NCBI GenBank assembly: GCA_010094045.1
Contig: ML986578.1
Span: 1,141,090-1,205,089, forward strand
Length of the DNA stretch: 64,000 nt
Reading direction: 5' to 3'
From: Lojkania enalia
Lineage: Eukaryota > Ascomycota > Dothideomycetes > Pleosporales
Shown here: piece by piece, positions 14,630-28,000 of the stretch
Position numbering within the stretch: the first letter of the stretch is position 1
Layout of the letters: each line of letters begins with the position of its first letter
Position numbers and translations under genes: made by a program
The notes under the pieces: generated by a model
What the model saw: only the letters and a program-made list of their open reading frames with translations
Database searches by the model: none
What the model was told of the DNA's origin: nothing

Positions 14630-17141
14630 TCAACCCGCATATCCGCCTCCATGATGCCCCCTACCATGCCCCAATCCACCTCGGCTTGCATTTTGTGGGT
14701 ACATAGTTCTGGACTCTTCTTGATTTTGGCCCACAGTTTCTGCATCCTCTTGCTTGAAGACCATGGATGGATTTACAGGGAATCCCGGAATTGCGAACCT
14801 CGGGTCGTATGGAGGGGAATTGATACTTAGGTGATGACCTTGAATTTGGCTGCGTTGGTGGGAGTGTGAAGCATGGACCTGGACCGCAGGGTGGTGGTGC
14901 GGCTGAGCTTGAAGTTGGCTGCGCGGCTGACTGGGTGATGGGTCGTATGGTCCTGGGGGTGTAGGTTGGCTTGGAGTCCCCGAGCCAGACGAGTGCGGGG
15001 CAGTGTGAGAAGCCGACGAGTCATATAGAGAGAGGTCTTCTACGCGAGAAGATGGTGCTTGGAGGAGCGATTGCTGAGATGCGTTGAAGGGAAGTTGCGC
15101 TTGGAGCTGACGAATCAGGTCGCTCGGAGGCAGAGATGGGGAGGGGGCGGATGGCAAGGAGGACAAGTCATCGCTAACGTTAGAAGGGATAGTAGTAAGC
15201 CCCAGAGAGACACCCATCGCTGAGCCGGATACATTTTGGGGAATATTCAGGGACCGGGGTAGCGGTAAATTGGGTAAGACCTCGGAGACTTTAGCGAGTA
15301 AGAGGGGAAGATAGCGGGTTTGGCCGTCTCGAATAGCGGAGAAGAGCGTCAGGAAGCGAGAGACGTAATCGCGAGGGCCGAGAGCGAAAGTATTTGGCGA
15401 GAAAGGAATGCAGGCGACAACGTCGATAAGGCAGCAAGCGATATCGAACAATTTCTCAATCTGCAGTAATATTAGCCCAGGTCTAGAGGGCGAGGCTTGC
15501 CAAGGTGAAAGCCACATGTAGGCTCGTCACTTGTCGGTCCAGACTGCCTGCGCCCAGCGCCCCGAACAGCCAGCAATGACTTTTGCATGTCCAGGCCCAG
15601 TCAGCTGTGATAGTGTGTAAGAAAGACGTTGACGAGGCGGGGCAATGTCTGGACGACGCGGAGATACGACAGGGATTGTGAATATGGACTAGCGAAGGAA
15701 CCGGAAGGTGGGCGAGTGTTCCAACAGAGTATGTTTGAGATCTCAGGAGATTTTGCAGTACTCACAAGTCCGACGCCATGCACTTCCACTGCTTGATGAG
15801 AGAACTGGTGAATCATAGATAGTAGGTCTCTCGTTATCTCAACCGGGTATTTGAATGTCATTGCACTGTCTGATGTTACACTACTCACTAGTCCTTGGCT
15901 GACACAAAGTTGCCAGACCATCGTTCGCAGCCATAGCTGGCTAATGCGCAGGTCAACTGCTTGAATTTCCGTGCAGTCGAGATATGACGGGAGTGTATCA
16001 GCTAATTGATTCTGTAGCTGAGCAATCCAATCAGGATTGGTGTCTGCCCGGACCTTATTCCAGACCGCAAAAAAGGTGTCGTCGAATGGCTTGTAGAGGC
16101 TGATTAGCAGGTCCAAACCTGCCGCAACCTGTCGGTCTGAAGGGACTTCGTCAAGAGAGGGTGAATGAATCGTCGCGTAAAGCGAAATCGGACGGTGTTT
16201 GTGCAGACCGTGCGTCCTGGTGCAGAAGTGAGTGGGAAACATCGGAAGAGGATGTATACATAAGGGTGCCGAGCTGCATACCTCTCTTCTACAAAGAGCA
16301 GCCAGTACAGAATGCGCCTTCTCGTGATGTCGAGCGGATCATTCTTATAATATTCTTCATCGTGCATACCCAGCAGATGTGCTAGTGTCGTAGCTTCCCG
16401 GAGGTACGACCACGCTGTATTGTCCCTCCCCAAGCCAAAATAACACCCATAGTAGAACCAAGATGTGAGCACCGATAAGTGCGTTGGGCTTTCGAGATAG
16501 TTGAAGCCCTTCCGCACCCGAACAGACTCTTCGAGTAATACATGTCCGAGACTGACATTTGATACTTGGGCCATTTCTGGACGCGGCAATAAACTAGGCG
16601 CAACATTCATGTTGCACTGGATCATGTTATGGGCGCAAAGGGCCGCAATCATACAGTACGCTTCCGTCGAGTGCTCCATGCTTATGACCGTGTCCTGGGC
16701 ACGCTGGCGGTGTAGGACGGGCTGCGTAGGATAGACGCTGCTGAAGAAGAACTCGAGACAGCTCTCAACTAGGGCTGGGGGAAGGAGACCAGGAGTACGT
16801 GCAAATGAGGCGGGATGTGGACGACTGTCGAAGCCCAACTCAGAAGCAAAGCTAGCTGATATTTGAGACTGGCGCTGACTCTCGCGCAATTCAGACAGCA
16901 CTTTGGCTCGGCTCCCCTTCGGACCTTTTTTCTGGGGGATAGCATTGTAGGTGCATGCAAGACCTGCTGTGACGCAGTTTTTGCACGGATTGGTACCCTC
17001 ACCGACGCACTTGACCTTCCGTCGATGGCAGCTACCAAGTTCAGCATAAGTAAAATGACCAAGCGGGGAGAAGCGTTGCTAAAAGACACACCTGTCGCAA
17101 GCTCTTTTGACGGGAGTGGAGGAAATACCAGTAGTAGACAT
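14630..17141 (-). CDS. Zn(II)2Cys6 fungal transcription factor
   Basis: Four exons on the minus strand (17092-17141, 16282-17031, 15766-16216, 14630-15460) encode about 693 residues. The binuclear zinc cluster is complete: Cys at residues 15, 18, 25, 33, 36 and 43 (CX2CX6CX7CX2CX6C), interrupted by a 60-nt intron after Cys15. It is followed by the basic linker QKKGPKGSRAKVLSELRE. A fungal-specific regulatory (middle homology) region follows (for example YCMIAALCAHNMIQCNM, LLGMHDEEYY, RRRILYWLLFVEER), and the C-terminus is Pro/Gln/His/Ser-rich, typical of activation regions. The DNA target and signal are unknown. The third intron, 15461-15765, is 305 nt, far longer than the others, and might hide an extra exon; splicing it out joins VEVHGVGL to IEKLFDIACC, which reads naturally. 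Confidence 0.85.
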
Positions 17142-18760
17142 GGCGGAGGAAGAATCTGGGAGGGTAAGATCGGTCACCCTTTTGGGGAAAGGTTTTCCGC
17201 GTCCGAGAGAACTCGTTGCCGTATTGACGAAGGCATGCTGCGTGTAGAGTGGAAAGACGTGTTTGCGTCTTGTGTCATCGTACTGGACAGAACGCCCACA
17301 GGCAATTATTGACTAACTCGACGACTGCCAGGCCAAGCCACAAAGCCGCGTTAGAAGCATCGCTAGCATCTCCCGCTGGGGCTGCCAGGATGTGAGTGGG
17401 AATATGCAAGGCCAATTGCAAGCGGCGGAATGGGCGCCCAGGCCCTTGATACCATGGTTCCAGGAACAACTGCAGGGAAGGGAGCTGGGGGGGGGGGGCC
17501 TACGCGCAACGCTCACTGCACTCTTGCAGGACACTCCTTGGGCGGGTGCTGCGCCAGAGACGATCACTGGGCCGCCATGTGGACGTGAGTAATTAAGACA
17601 TGATGGCGTCGCCAGCCATCCCAGCACAGTGAACACCTAGGAGGGCTAAAGGGACCGCAAGATAGCCGATAATCTCCCGGCGACGGCTACAGTGCGCTAG
17701 CTGGCTGAATTGCGCATCGGGAAGGTGGCGATACTCGCGGCGTAAAGAGTAGGTTTACCGTCAAGAAGTCCAAGAAATTACCCTAGAATTCCCTACGACA
17801 GTTCAACACATTCACCCTCTCGAGAAGTAGATACTGCTAGAGTAACGCGTGTCAGGCCGTGGGCCTGCCGTCTCTTGCGCTGTATGGGACCTGGGACACC
17901 GGCTTCCGTTCGATGGGGCCAAGCAGCCGGAATTTCCCGCATGCTATGAGCTCCTCGTCGTCATATTTCTCTGTGTTGGGGCGCTTCCCCGCGCCGTGAA
18001 GGGTATTCGACGGTAATAATGCAACAGCGTGCTTGCGTACTGAGTTCGAGCTTCGAACGATGTCTAAGGCGGTTAGAATAAACTATTGATTGCAGCAGTG
18101 ATGAAGAGATATGTCATCATTGCCAGTCCATATTCCACTCCTATCCCACATGATGTATGGGAAACAGGTGTTCAGGGCCGCTCAAGAACCAGAGACCGTT
18201 AGGGGACGCTCCCGTTTATATCTTCGGCCTAAAAGGCCCTTCTACCGACACCTCCGCAGTCTTAGCGGTCAAGGTTCCCGAGACGATGCCGGCGTGCTTC
18301 GACGAGATGCGAATGAGCGACCGAGGCTAAGGACAACCGGCCTACAACGAACGATTCCGCGTCGCAATGCACTGAAATTCCACTAGCATGATTCGCGGCA
18401 AATGAATACACGAGCTCCCTGCATACATCACAATGCGGATGATGTAGTACAGGGGAATGCTTTCCTAGGTACGTAAAGTAGGAATGGACGTGACATCGAG
18501 AAAGCACGCCCAGTCGTATCTCGCCAAGCACATTACGAATCACGTTCACAGCAGCAACCACAGACTAATGGGACCATAAACCTAGCAAGATTAACCAAGA
18601 TTATTTTTACAATGATATTCGAGTCTTCCCCAATATTCTGATATAGTGCGCCGATCTAGCTTCCGGCAGCTCGTATCCTATACACCAGCATGCTTCCAAA
18701 TCACCTGTAGAAAATAAGCTAATTCAAAGACCGGCAATGCAATTCCTATTATCGTATTTA
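17142..18760. other. Intergenic between two minus-strand genes
   Basis: Upstream region of the Zn2Cys6 gene and 3' flank of the cytochrome b561-domain gene. A G-run lies near 17490. Open frames at 17392-17592 and 18111-18386 lack recognisable features. Nothing else seen. Confidence 0.5.
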
Positions 18761-21182
18761 TCATGAGAACTCCACACGACTTCCACCTAGACGCGCTTGC
18801 TTCGCTTGCGCTCGCTCTGCCCTTCGTCGTCTTCTATTCGAATCATAGTTGCTAACATCTGTCTCTGTCCCTTGTATATTAGTGCCATGAGGACTGCTCA
18901 GGACACTCCCTGCCGCTGCTGGAATTGGTGGGGGAGGAGGCAAAGAAATCTGCTGAGTGGATGAAGCAGGTGGCGGCGGTGGCCCTGGAGAGGGTCCGGG
19001 TATGATGGGCTCAGGCATACGAATTGGAGCAGCAGGTTGGGCCATCTGCTGTGCTTGAGCGGCCTCCATTGCTTCTGTCCTTCGCCAACGGTCGTTATCA
19101 GTATCACCAAGCGAACTAATGCTGCCATTTCCATTTCTTCGACGTCGCCCTGTCCTCCTAGCTTCGCGCTCTGCAGCAGCTTCTTCCGCATCTAGACGAC
19201 GGAGCGTCACATGTCGACCATCATTGTGCATCTTGACTTTGACAGAGACGGGAGGAGATGAAATGCTGCCTTCATGACTACCTCTTCGTTTACTAGTGTC
19301 TCTTCTAGAAGGCGAGCCACCCGACGCCCCTGCTTCGGTGGCGGCTGCTCCCAAACCAGTAGGTCTATGACGGCGATGCTGACGGCCACCTGCTGAAGCG
19401 TACCCCTCAGATCCCGACTCAATTAGGACAGGCGGGGGAGGTATTGTTGATGGCCCAGCTGTGGTTTCCATATTTGTGAAGCTTGTCGTACCCCTCGGTG
19501 GAGGAGGTATGTTACTTCGAGACAAGGCTGGGGTCGCTCCCGATATGTCACTCTCGGAGAGAATTGTTGAGGGCGGTAGATTCCTCCTTGGCGGTGCTGA
19601 CCCGTCTCCAGTAAATTTCTTTCGATGGCTATTGACGCGAGCAATTCGCTCTTGCTCAATATCTTGCTGTCTAAGTTCATTTACTCGGTCTTCTTCTTTA
19701 CGATTTCGCCGTTTATTCCATTGATGTCTCAGAAAGCCTATCGCTCCGAGCGTAGCGATTCCACTCCGAAGGCCGTGAGATTCGTGCTGTCTTGTCTGGG
19801 GATCATCGCTGAAACTTGTACGGCTGTCGTACGAATCAATTGAAGCACCGCTCCTTTGCCTACGGTTATGGCGCAACGGACTCCCAGTTATAGCTGCTGC
19901 TTGTACTGACTCCCTCTCCCCAACACGTCGCCATTTGTCGTTTGCAGGTGAATCGGGGGCCCTTCCTTCCTCTAACCGGCTGAGATCTGTTTGAGTAACC
20001 TCCGAACGGCCTATTGTCCGATTATAGCTAACATCACTTCCTGTTTCGGTCAGTGCGTGCTTTTTGCGGTTGAAGAGCGACCTAATGGCCAAAATCCCGC
20101 CCGTGGCTGCCGTAGCACCTAAGAGTCTATCTCGCCAGTTACGCCCTCTTCGGTCGTCTTCTATGTATTTCTCATCGTCCACATACGAGCCGGAATGCCG
20201 AGAGGTATGTCGAGAGCTAATGACGTCTTGCCGGCTTCCGCTATGTCTTCGGCGGCTACGGCTTCGCGATCGTCTTCTCAGAGCCGCTAATCCAGCTCCT
20301 GCCGCGCCCGCTGCTGCAAGCGCTTTCAACCCTCCGTGACCCCTACCGCTCCGGCGGGTACTTCCAGTCCGTTCTGTGATGTACGTTCCACGGTCGTCAA
20401 ACCCCACATCAGGCTGGTTGCGGTAGGAGAGAATGAAATATGCAGCCAGGAGAATAAACCCCCAAAGAGCGTATAAGATGAATAACACTCTAGGCGAGCC
20501 ATATAATGTCAGTCCAAGAGCGACCTGTACGACACCCAGAAGTGCAATGGCTCTTCCAAGCCACTGGTGAAGCTAAAAGATTGTGAGTATAAGCTCTTCC
20601 ACTCCACCAATATATCACCTACCATCAACTTTAAAGGTACCTTAAATCGCTCTTTCCCTTTTTCTCTCCTGTGGATGATGCAGCCACCGAATGCCTGTAC
20701 CAGAATAAGAGTATACATGGCGACGCCAATGCCATGGTGGGGATTGGTCAATGACCGCTTTATTCCAACAGCCTGGAATCCCAATATGAACACCGCAGTC
20801 GATAGGAGCACCGTCAATATCTGAAGCCAAATGTGGATACGCAGGGCCATGCGGGGGTTCCGATGATAGAAGCGGGCAATTAGAATCGCGAATGGAACCA
20901 CGAAGAGGAAGGTTATTGCTGCAAGTATACCGTGACCTCTTATGACACTGCGATAGCCGACCATATTCCGGAAGCGATTTCCCATACCTAAAAAATTGTG
21001 AGCATTGAACAGCGGCCACACTCATTGGATCTACCATTGTATTGGGTTGTTGCAAGATTATAGCCTTGCAGATTCGGCAACAAGAAGGTGTTCCGCTGCG
21101 AATCCCATGTCCCGTCACCCACATACATGGTGTCAGAAGAGTATACACTGCTCCCCGGCGGGGAAAGTGGGTCAGTTGACAT
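18761..21182 (-). CDS. Cytochrome b561-domain integral membrane protein with long Arg/Ser-rich tail
   Basis: Three exons (21035-21182, 20641-20987, 18761-20572) encode 768 residues. Residues about 60-230 form a multi-helix membrane domain with regularly placed histidines at 68 (RGHG), 101 (RIHIW), 134 (NPHHG) and 167 (LHQWLG). This is the haem-ligand pattern of the cytochrome b561/ferric reductase-like transmembrane family and suggests transmembrane electron transfer. The N-terminal 50 residues are not a signal peptide. After about residue 230 the protein is a long, probably cytosolic, disordered tail rich in Arg, Ser and Pro, with RRRSRSRSRRR-type basic runs and polyproline stretches (PPPPP). 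Introns 20988-21034 and 20573-20640 are GT-AG. The donor substrate is unknown; the tail could be regulatory. Confidence 0.82.
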
Positions 21183-22079
21183 GATGAAATGGGCAGCGGA
21201 AGAGTAAGAAGGTCGGAGAGCAAAGCAAAGCTAGTTAGAAGAGCACTCTAGATCAGACCGAAAGGATGATACAACGGTAAAGCAGTAGAAGAGTATCCCT
21301 GACTGAATAGGGAAAAAAAAAAAAAATATTTTGGCAGCAGAGAATCGTAGCGCGTGCAAGAATAGCGGGAAGGAGTTCCGCTGTCAGGCTCGAATGTGTT
21401 GGCGGTGGTAGTAACCGTGGTTGAAGAGCTTGTCCGGCGCTGCGGACAGCTCGGGAGGAGCGCGCCAGTCGGGCCGCTAGTCTGCTCGATATTCTCGGTC
21501 GTGACAACGAATAAAAAATCAACGTGCGCACAGAGAGTGTATGTGGGTGTTGTGGCAAGGGATATTTTTGCAGTTGAGCTGCTCCGATGGGCACACACAC
21601 TTGGCTTCGCTGTGGTGGTGAGAGAACCCGCTAGCGTCTGTTTATCCACCTGTCGGGGCAACGACAATCGATAAAGATGTGGCGATGGCCTGGCAAGGCA
21701 GCCAATCACGTTCCGCGCAACCGCCTTTTCAGCTGGAGTGTGCCCCTCGTTAGATGCTGCCCCGAGGCCCGTGCGACACCCTTGTGCTGCTCCGTATAGA
21801 GACGGACTCGTCACGCCGTTACACGACATACTAGGTTGCTTATGGTCCAAAATACGAACGCTTTACCGAATGCAGATGTCAAGATGCGCCGCGATCTAGT
21901 CATCCATTCGCAGCTGGCCCAAGTTGCGGTACCATACAATCCCATCTAACCCAAAACTCCTCCACCCAAGGAAACATCGGCAACGCCAACCTTGCCTAAC
22001 ACAAGTAATTTCAAGCATCATTGTTTCCTCTCCGCTTGGTTGAAGAGATACATATGCGCCAGCCTTGTCTAGCATGAGA
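21183..22079. other. Intergenic
   Basis: Promoter of the b561-domain gene, and further right the 3' flank of the Sos7-like gene. An A14 tract sits near 21307-21325. The minus-strand ORF 21248-21850 is a composition artefact running over this tract. No gene is supported. Confidence 0.5.
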
Positions 22080-22974
22080 TCAACCTTCAACCTTGAGCAT
22101 CTCTCGCAATGCTTTTTTCGATGCCCGTAGCCAACGTCCCCTCTCCTCCAGCTCATCGCCGATTCCCCCACCTTCTTCTCTTCGGCGTCTTGCCTCATGC
22201 GCTGCTGCAACCGTGCCCTGTTTCTGTGTCTCTAGCGGCTTCAATTCGCGCTCCAACTTCTCGAGCTCTCGAGACCTGTTAGGCAAGACAGCCTGCAGCT
22301 TCACAATCTCCGCATTCAAAGCCGCCAGCTCCAGTTCTCGCACTTGAAGCAGTTCCATCGTCTTTGGCAAGGGCAGCGCCAATTCCGGGTTGCTCGACGG
22401 CGGTGCTTGATCGTGCTTCAGGCACTCAATACTAGCTTCTAAACCCTCAATCTCTCCTGGCAGGGCCTCCAACTGCGTGGTACGGAGTTGTACCCCTCCG
22501 TACCGCAGCGCCAGGTCCTTGCCCTTTGCCTCTAGCGCCTTGAGTATCTCAGCGATTTCCAGCTTGCGCTCCTTCAGATCCGCTTTCAACGCTGATATCT
22601 CCTTTTCCTTTTCGTCATTTTCGGTGGCCTCGACGAGTCGTGGTGGGTTCTCAGTGATGCCTCTCAGGAATTTCTCCTTCGTGACTTGCTCAACGTAGCT
22701 GAATCTCAATTTCCCGAATAGCTCCTGCGGGACGAGTCAATCTTCCATATGGAAATCAATCCTAGAATAACAATACCTTATAATGAACTAGATCTGCCTC
22801 CAAGGCTGCGGGATGCGTATCGCCATTCTGCTCACTATCGTCCGACACGGCCGAACTTCTTTTTTGCGCAGACTTCGGAAAATCCTTGGGGGAGAGTGTC
22901 TCTGCGATAGCAACTAACTTGAGCGTTTGAGATTTCTGCAGCTGTTCCAGAGCAGCAGCAGGAGTCGCAGTCAT
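22080..22974 (-). CDS. Sos7-like kinetochore coiled-coil protein
   Basis: Two exons (22777-22974, 22080-22724) encode 280 residues; the intron 22725-22776 has a GTATTG donor and GCAG acceptor. The conserved block straddles the junction (LVHYK|ELFGKLRFSYVEQVTKEKFLR), as in fungal Sos7, a partner of Spc105/KNL1 at the kinetochore. The rest, residues about 100-250, is charged with heptad-like spacing typical of a coiled coil (for example LKADLKERKLEIAEILKALEAK and LEKLERELKPLETQK). Length is similar to other fungal Sos7 proteins as I remember them. Family assignment rests on this one block plus architecture. Confidence 0.7.
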
Positions 22975-23181
22975 CCTAAAATTTACTATCGTCGTTTGGC
23001 AATAGGGTCGTGATCTAATCGTAACACTAGACGGGTGTTTGTTTACGGCTGGTTGACGCGTAAGGCTGAGCTGAGGCTTGTAGCCTATTCGGGGCTAGTT
23101 ACAATTGTCACTTCCGATCCAGATCCTGACCGCGGAATCATATCTATGCTTAACACCCACACCATCAAGCACCATAATACC

Positions 23182-24501
23182 ATGGCCGGCAACAATATCG
23201 ATGACGACGAATACGTCGCCAACCTCTTGAAGCAAGATGCGAAGAATTCAGCCAAGCATTACGAAATGGTCGGCCTAAGCGCCTTCATGCCACAGAGGTA
23301 GGTAAACCAATTTCCTAGATCTCCGCTCCACATGCCGTTGCCAACCTTCAGGTCCCTTACTAGCTTTTAGACATTTGATACTCTCAGCTTGGCGCCCATA
23401 GCATGTTTTTGACACCTATCCAGGCCGACCTCTAGAGCGCCGAAACCGAACACCCAGTTCTTACGCCATATAATCCGTGAAACAGACCATCACAATGCCG
23501 CGTTACTTGCTAAAGAAGCGGAGGAATCAAGGGCACGGCTGAAGAAGATGGATAGGGGAAATGAGAAGAGTCGGCGGGATGTAGGGAGACTAACGCCGCC
23601 GGACCTGTCTTACGAGGAGCGCCGATATTTGAAGAGGAGCGCACTAGATCACCATCGAGAGAATGGGACGGATACAGAACGCGAAGAAAGGAGCAGGGAT
23701 AAATGGCACCGAGGATCGAGACATCATATCCTCGAATCGAAAAGAGACCGCGAGAACGACAGAGACCGACGGCGAGATAAAAGGCAGCAGGAGGACACTT
23801 ATAGCAAGGACTCTAGACTTAAATCGCGTCGCTTGAGACGCCATCGCGATAAAGAAAAGCACCGTAGACATGATTACGATGACTATCGAGGTACATCGCG
23901 TCGGGGAAAAGAATCCCATAGGCACAAGCGCAGACGCTCATATTCCAGATCAATCTCGCGTTCCCGCTCCCGTTCGCCCCGTTCGCACAAACACTACAAG
24001 CCTTCCCGTCGGCATCATCCTGACCACCAGAACCGCACCCCCCCTCCTAAGACCCAGCACCGTGCTAGTTCTCTCGTCGCTGTCTTCGACTCGGACCCTC
24101 TAGAAGAGATCATGGGGCCCCTACCACCTCCCTCCGAACCCGCTATACGCTCTCGGGGCCGCGGCGCCCACAAGGCGAATTCCATGGCCATGGACGCCCG
24201 GTTCTCCACCACCTACGACCCTTCCACCGATATCCACGCAGAATCCGACCTGGAAGACGACTGGGGCGAAGCCCTGGAGCGCGTCAAAGACCGGCAAAGG
24301 TGGCGGCAGGGAGGTGCCGAGAGATTACGCCAGGCAGGGTTCTCCGACGAGCAGATCAAGAAATGGGAAAAAGGGGACGAGAAGTCAGAAGAAGACGTCG
24401 TGTGGACGGCGAAAGGTGTTGCAAGGGAATGGGATAGAGGGAAGGTGGTTGATGATGAGGGGGAGGTGGACTTGAAAGCGGATTGGGGACGCTTAAAATG
24501 A
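23182..24501 (+). CDS. RS/RE-rich nuclear protein, splicing factor 38B-like
   Basis: Two exons (23182-23297, 23424-24501) encode 397 residues. The intron 23298-23423 has a GTAGGT donor. The N-terminus (DDDEYVANLLKQDAKNSAKHYE... then RAPKPNTQFLRHIIRETDHHNAALLAKEA) is a conserved fungal module. The middle is an Arg-rich low-complexity region with RS dipeptides (SRSISRSRSRSPRS), as in spliceosome-associated proteins. The C-terminus is again conserved (RVKDRQRWRQGGAERLRQAGFSDEQIKKWEK and WTAKGVAREWDRGK). Similar proteins in other fungi are annotated as pre-mRNA-splicing factor 38B; I treat that name as tentative. An in-frame ATG exists 12 codons upstream at 23146, but the one at 23182 (ACCATGG context) is preferred. 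The role is inferred from composition. Confidence 0.7.
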
Positions 24502-25027
24502 AATTATGGCTTATATGTAGCTTTTTCTTGGGATATTACTTCATTTTCTTCAGTCACATATACCGTGACTATACCGTAACTAACAACACGTCACGCTCTC
24601 ACCATGCAAATCATATCCCCCAATTTCAATTTTCAGGCTCATTTCATTTCGAAATGGAAGCTACTGATCATGAAGACCACTCCATTACCCGCCATCGCTC
24701 ATCGAATACTTCTCAACTCTTCATCTAACATCCCATGCCAAAAAGCCTGGCCATCATTGTTCCGATCCGCCATCGCTAGTCAGACGCTACTCCCTCTAAA
24801 AGCCCGTAGTAGTAGGTCTCTTGCCCTTCATGTCAAGCCTAATCACTGCTTCGTGTGGCTCATCCTCATCGCTTATTCGGTCTGGAGAAACGCTCTGTGT
24901 CCATGTCAGCTAGGTTGTCGTCCAGATCAAAATTCTCACAGCAGAGCGCTTCTTGCCCTTCGTATCGATCTCGCCATTTCTATTCGCAGTTGGTTCGGAT
25001 ACGCTCTGTGTAAAATTGGCCGCTGTG
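24502..25027. other. Intergenic between convergent genes
   Basis: Shared 3' flank of the RS-rich gene (plus) and the RdRP gene (minus). No gene is supported. Confidence 0.55.
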
Positions 25028-28000
25028 TCAATTTAATACGCCCACAGTATAGGGCTTCTTAGCCGCCGTCTGCTGAGGAGCAGGCTGACCATCAGAGAAC
25101 GCACCCGCCGCGATCGCACCCAACTCGCTATGGAACAGCCACGGAAAGCTCATCAGCGGCATATTTTCTGGATCTTTCTTACGCACGGGGACCTGCTCGC
25201 CACCAACAGTCTTCGCCGCCTGGCACTCCCGCAACGCTTTCTGCATCTCGCGTGCAGTCACTATATACATAGCAGCAACGAATGGGCCCAGTCGCTTCAT
25301 GTCAAAACATGTGGAAGCGCCAGCTGCGCGGAGGCACAACTCTCGGAACTGATGTTTTATTGCGCCTACAGTTTTTCCGAACTCGTCTGCAAAGCTGTAG
25401 TCGCGTAGCGACTGATTGTGCGAAAGGACAAAGATGGACCAAACCTCAAATTCGGTGCGAATAGCGTGCTTGGCCATCAAGCGTTTCACTGCATTGTCGT
25501 ACTCCTCCTTGATATCGGCAGCGTGAAGCAACATAGTGTCGTCGAGCTCATAGGCATTCAGGACACGATCATCGAACGGGCTATCGTATTGCGGTTCGAA
25601 ATCCACAATTTTGACTTGATCGAACAGCACACCGAGAATACTCTTTGAGTGATAGATCTGCTCCGAGGCACGATGCTTATTCTCCATGAAGTGAGGCCAC
25701 TTCCTCGGCTGCAGAGAACGGTCCATGACTGCGGGAATACCACTCTTGGGGTAGTCAACCGCGAGTGAATGTAGTCTCGCGAGTTCTAGGCATTTCTCAT
25801 TCTTCACTCCCTGTACGCTGGAATCCGCTTGAGCCAGGTGAGAAAGCGCAATTCTAGCCAAGCTATCATTCTTCATATATGCAACAAAGAAGTGTGCAAC
25901 ATCTTCCACCGTGACAGGACGATCTAATTCTTCTGGCTTCTCTGAGGTAAAATCCATCGGTATTTCATTAATTATTTCTGGTAAGAAGTCTTGGTCCCAT
26001 AAGACGAGGTAATCATCTCCGTCTAGATCACCACCAGAGCACATGTTGGCAAGATCCCGATCGCCTGTCGACGGCAAGACGAGGACATTCTTCAGATGAC
26101 GCAACTCTGGCTTATCGACTGCAGAAACAACTCTAAGGTCGCCTGGGTGGAGTGATGGGTTGCGAGCTATGATGCAGACCCCCGTAATGACTTTGTAGGA
26201 GCCTTTCTTCTCTGAATCAGATATTTGTAGAAAGATCTCGGGTAAGGTTTCCAACTTCTCCTCCCTAGTTGCATCTGGTGAAGATTGTGGATCGTTAAAG
26301 TGTCCTAGAAGAACTTGATATTCGTCCACGCAGCCTAGCACAAAGGCCCCCTGCTCGATGACAATGCGGGCTTTCTCTTTTAAATGCTTGATATTGAATG
26401 CTCTCCAAAGTTGGAGCAAAGACATCATAAATGGATCCTTGCGGTCCATGAATCCATTCAGAATCATTGCAGCCATGGCCAGGGTTGTCTGATTGAAATC
26501 GATGTTTCGCTGTAGCCGTTCCAGTGCAACGCTTTCTTCCGTCATTGCTCGCTCCAAGTAATTTACCATCTCCTGCTGTTTCATTTTAAAGACCTTGTCA
26601 GGCACTCCAAGTGTTGATAAGACAATAATCAACTGACGATTGAAGCAGGCCGTTGCAAATGCCGACGCTCTGATGATTTCTAGACCGTGGCTCTTCTCTT
26701 CGAATTTGTATTGACTTTCACGGATGTGCACTTCGCAGCCCATAAGCTTTGGATCTAGGGCAAGTACGCCTTTGCACCCTGCCAATCGAAACTGATAGAG
26801 TGAAGGTGGGTCATCGAAGGGGTTCTGTAACCCAAGATCTTTAGCAGCCATCTGTGCTAGGAACCGGGATATCTTGCCCACACCATCAGTAAAGGTATAA
26901 TTATTTCTGGTGATGTCCGGTATTTTCACAATGTTGGCATTGTAAGAAAGGGCTCGAGTCGAAGAGAAGCACTGGCCCAGGCGTGCACCCCACTTTGCAA
27001 CTGTCTTGATGTGATCGAAAGTGCCCATTTGACTGCGAATCTCCGCTGCAGACAGAAAATTCGTCGGGGCATAGAAATAAGCTCCGTTCTCTCTGAACTG
27101 CGAATTCCCATAGGCGAGAAATACATATAGGCGGCCGGCAACGACTATCCCATTTGCCATAGCTCGAAGGATTCTGTTGAACGGTTCATCGAACCTGCCA
27201 TCACTGGTATAGTTAAGGCGACCTTCCGTCTTCTCATCTGAGAATTTAACACGAAGAAACCTGTCGGAATTGGCTGAATACTTTCGTAAAATTCGGTTTG
27301 AAGTCTCTGGGACTGGCGTATTAACATGAAGCATCGTTGGTGTTACAGTAACAGTGCGGCTAAGCACGCAATAAGGAGGAATTTCTCTAGGGCAATCGCT
27401 TTTGACTCGAATCTTGAAAATTGCCATCGGATCATAGTAGACCATCTGTTTTTCTGCAATAATTTCCAGAATGGAAATAGCCAGAATGCCCATTGACGCA
27501 AGCTGTTCCAGAAATTCACGAGTGATGTTTTGCGCCTTGAGATAGCCATTAGACAAGCAAACATCAAGTTGATACCGAACCGGCTCATCTAAGCTAATTT
27601 GGGTTAGGAAAATCTTCTCAAAGTCCTGTGCGGACGATGGGGCAGACTGCGATTGATTAGAGAACCTCTCATCTGGTAGCAATTCTTCTAGCAGCGAGAG
27701 ACGCCTGCTCATCAGCTTATATGTCGATAGTCGATTGATGAGGATTCCATGATCAGCGAGAGCCTCAGTAAGCTCCCTAAATTGTGCCCCGGTAACTTTG
27801 GCCGCATCAAAGCATAATCTGTACGTCGTCCATTGGCCAATGTCGATGATGGCTATCTCACGGCGATTCATTACTGGTTGGCTGGCCATACGGGCTTCAG
27901 TTGCCTTGTCGACGATCTCGGTGACTCGTGTAAATGTGCTCCACTCGTTCCATACTCTGTCTGGCGTCTGGAGTGCCTTCTTGATGTCAGTCTTCTCGAA

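Noticed and set aside
15872..15894. Apparent intron (GTGAGT...ACAG) in the Zn2Cys6 gene
   Set aside because: Only 23 nt, below a spliceable length, and the unspliced frame SSVTSDSAMTFKYPVEI reads as normal protein.
21248..21850. 200-codon minus-strand ORF upstream of the b561-domain gene
   Set aside because: Ends in a poly-A/T tract giving FFFF and has no family resemblance; lies in the promoter of the neighbouring gene.
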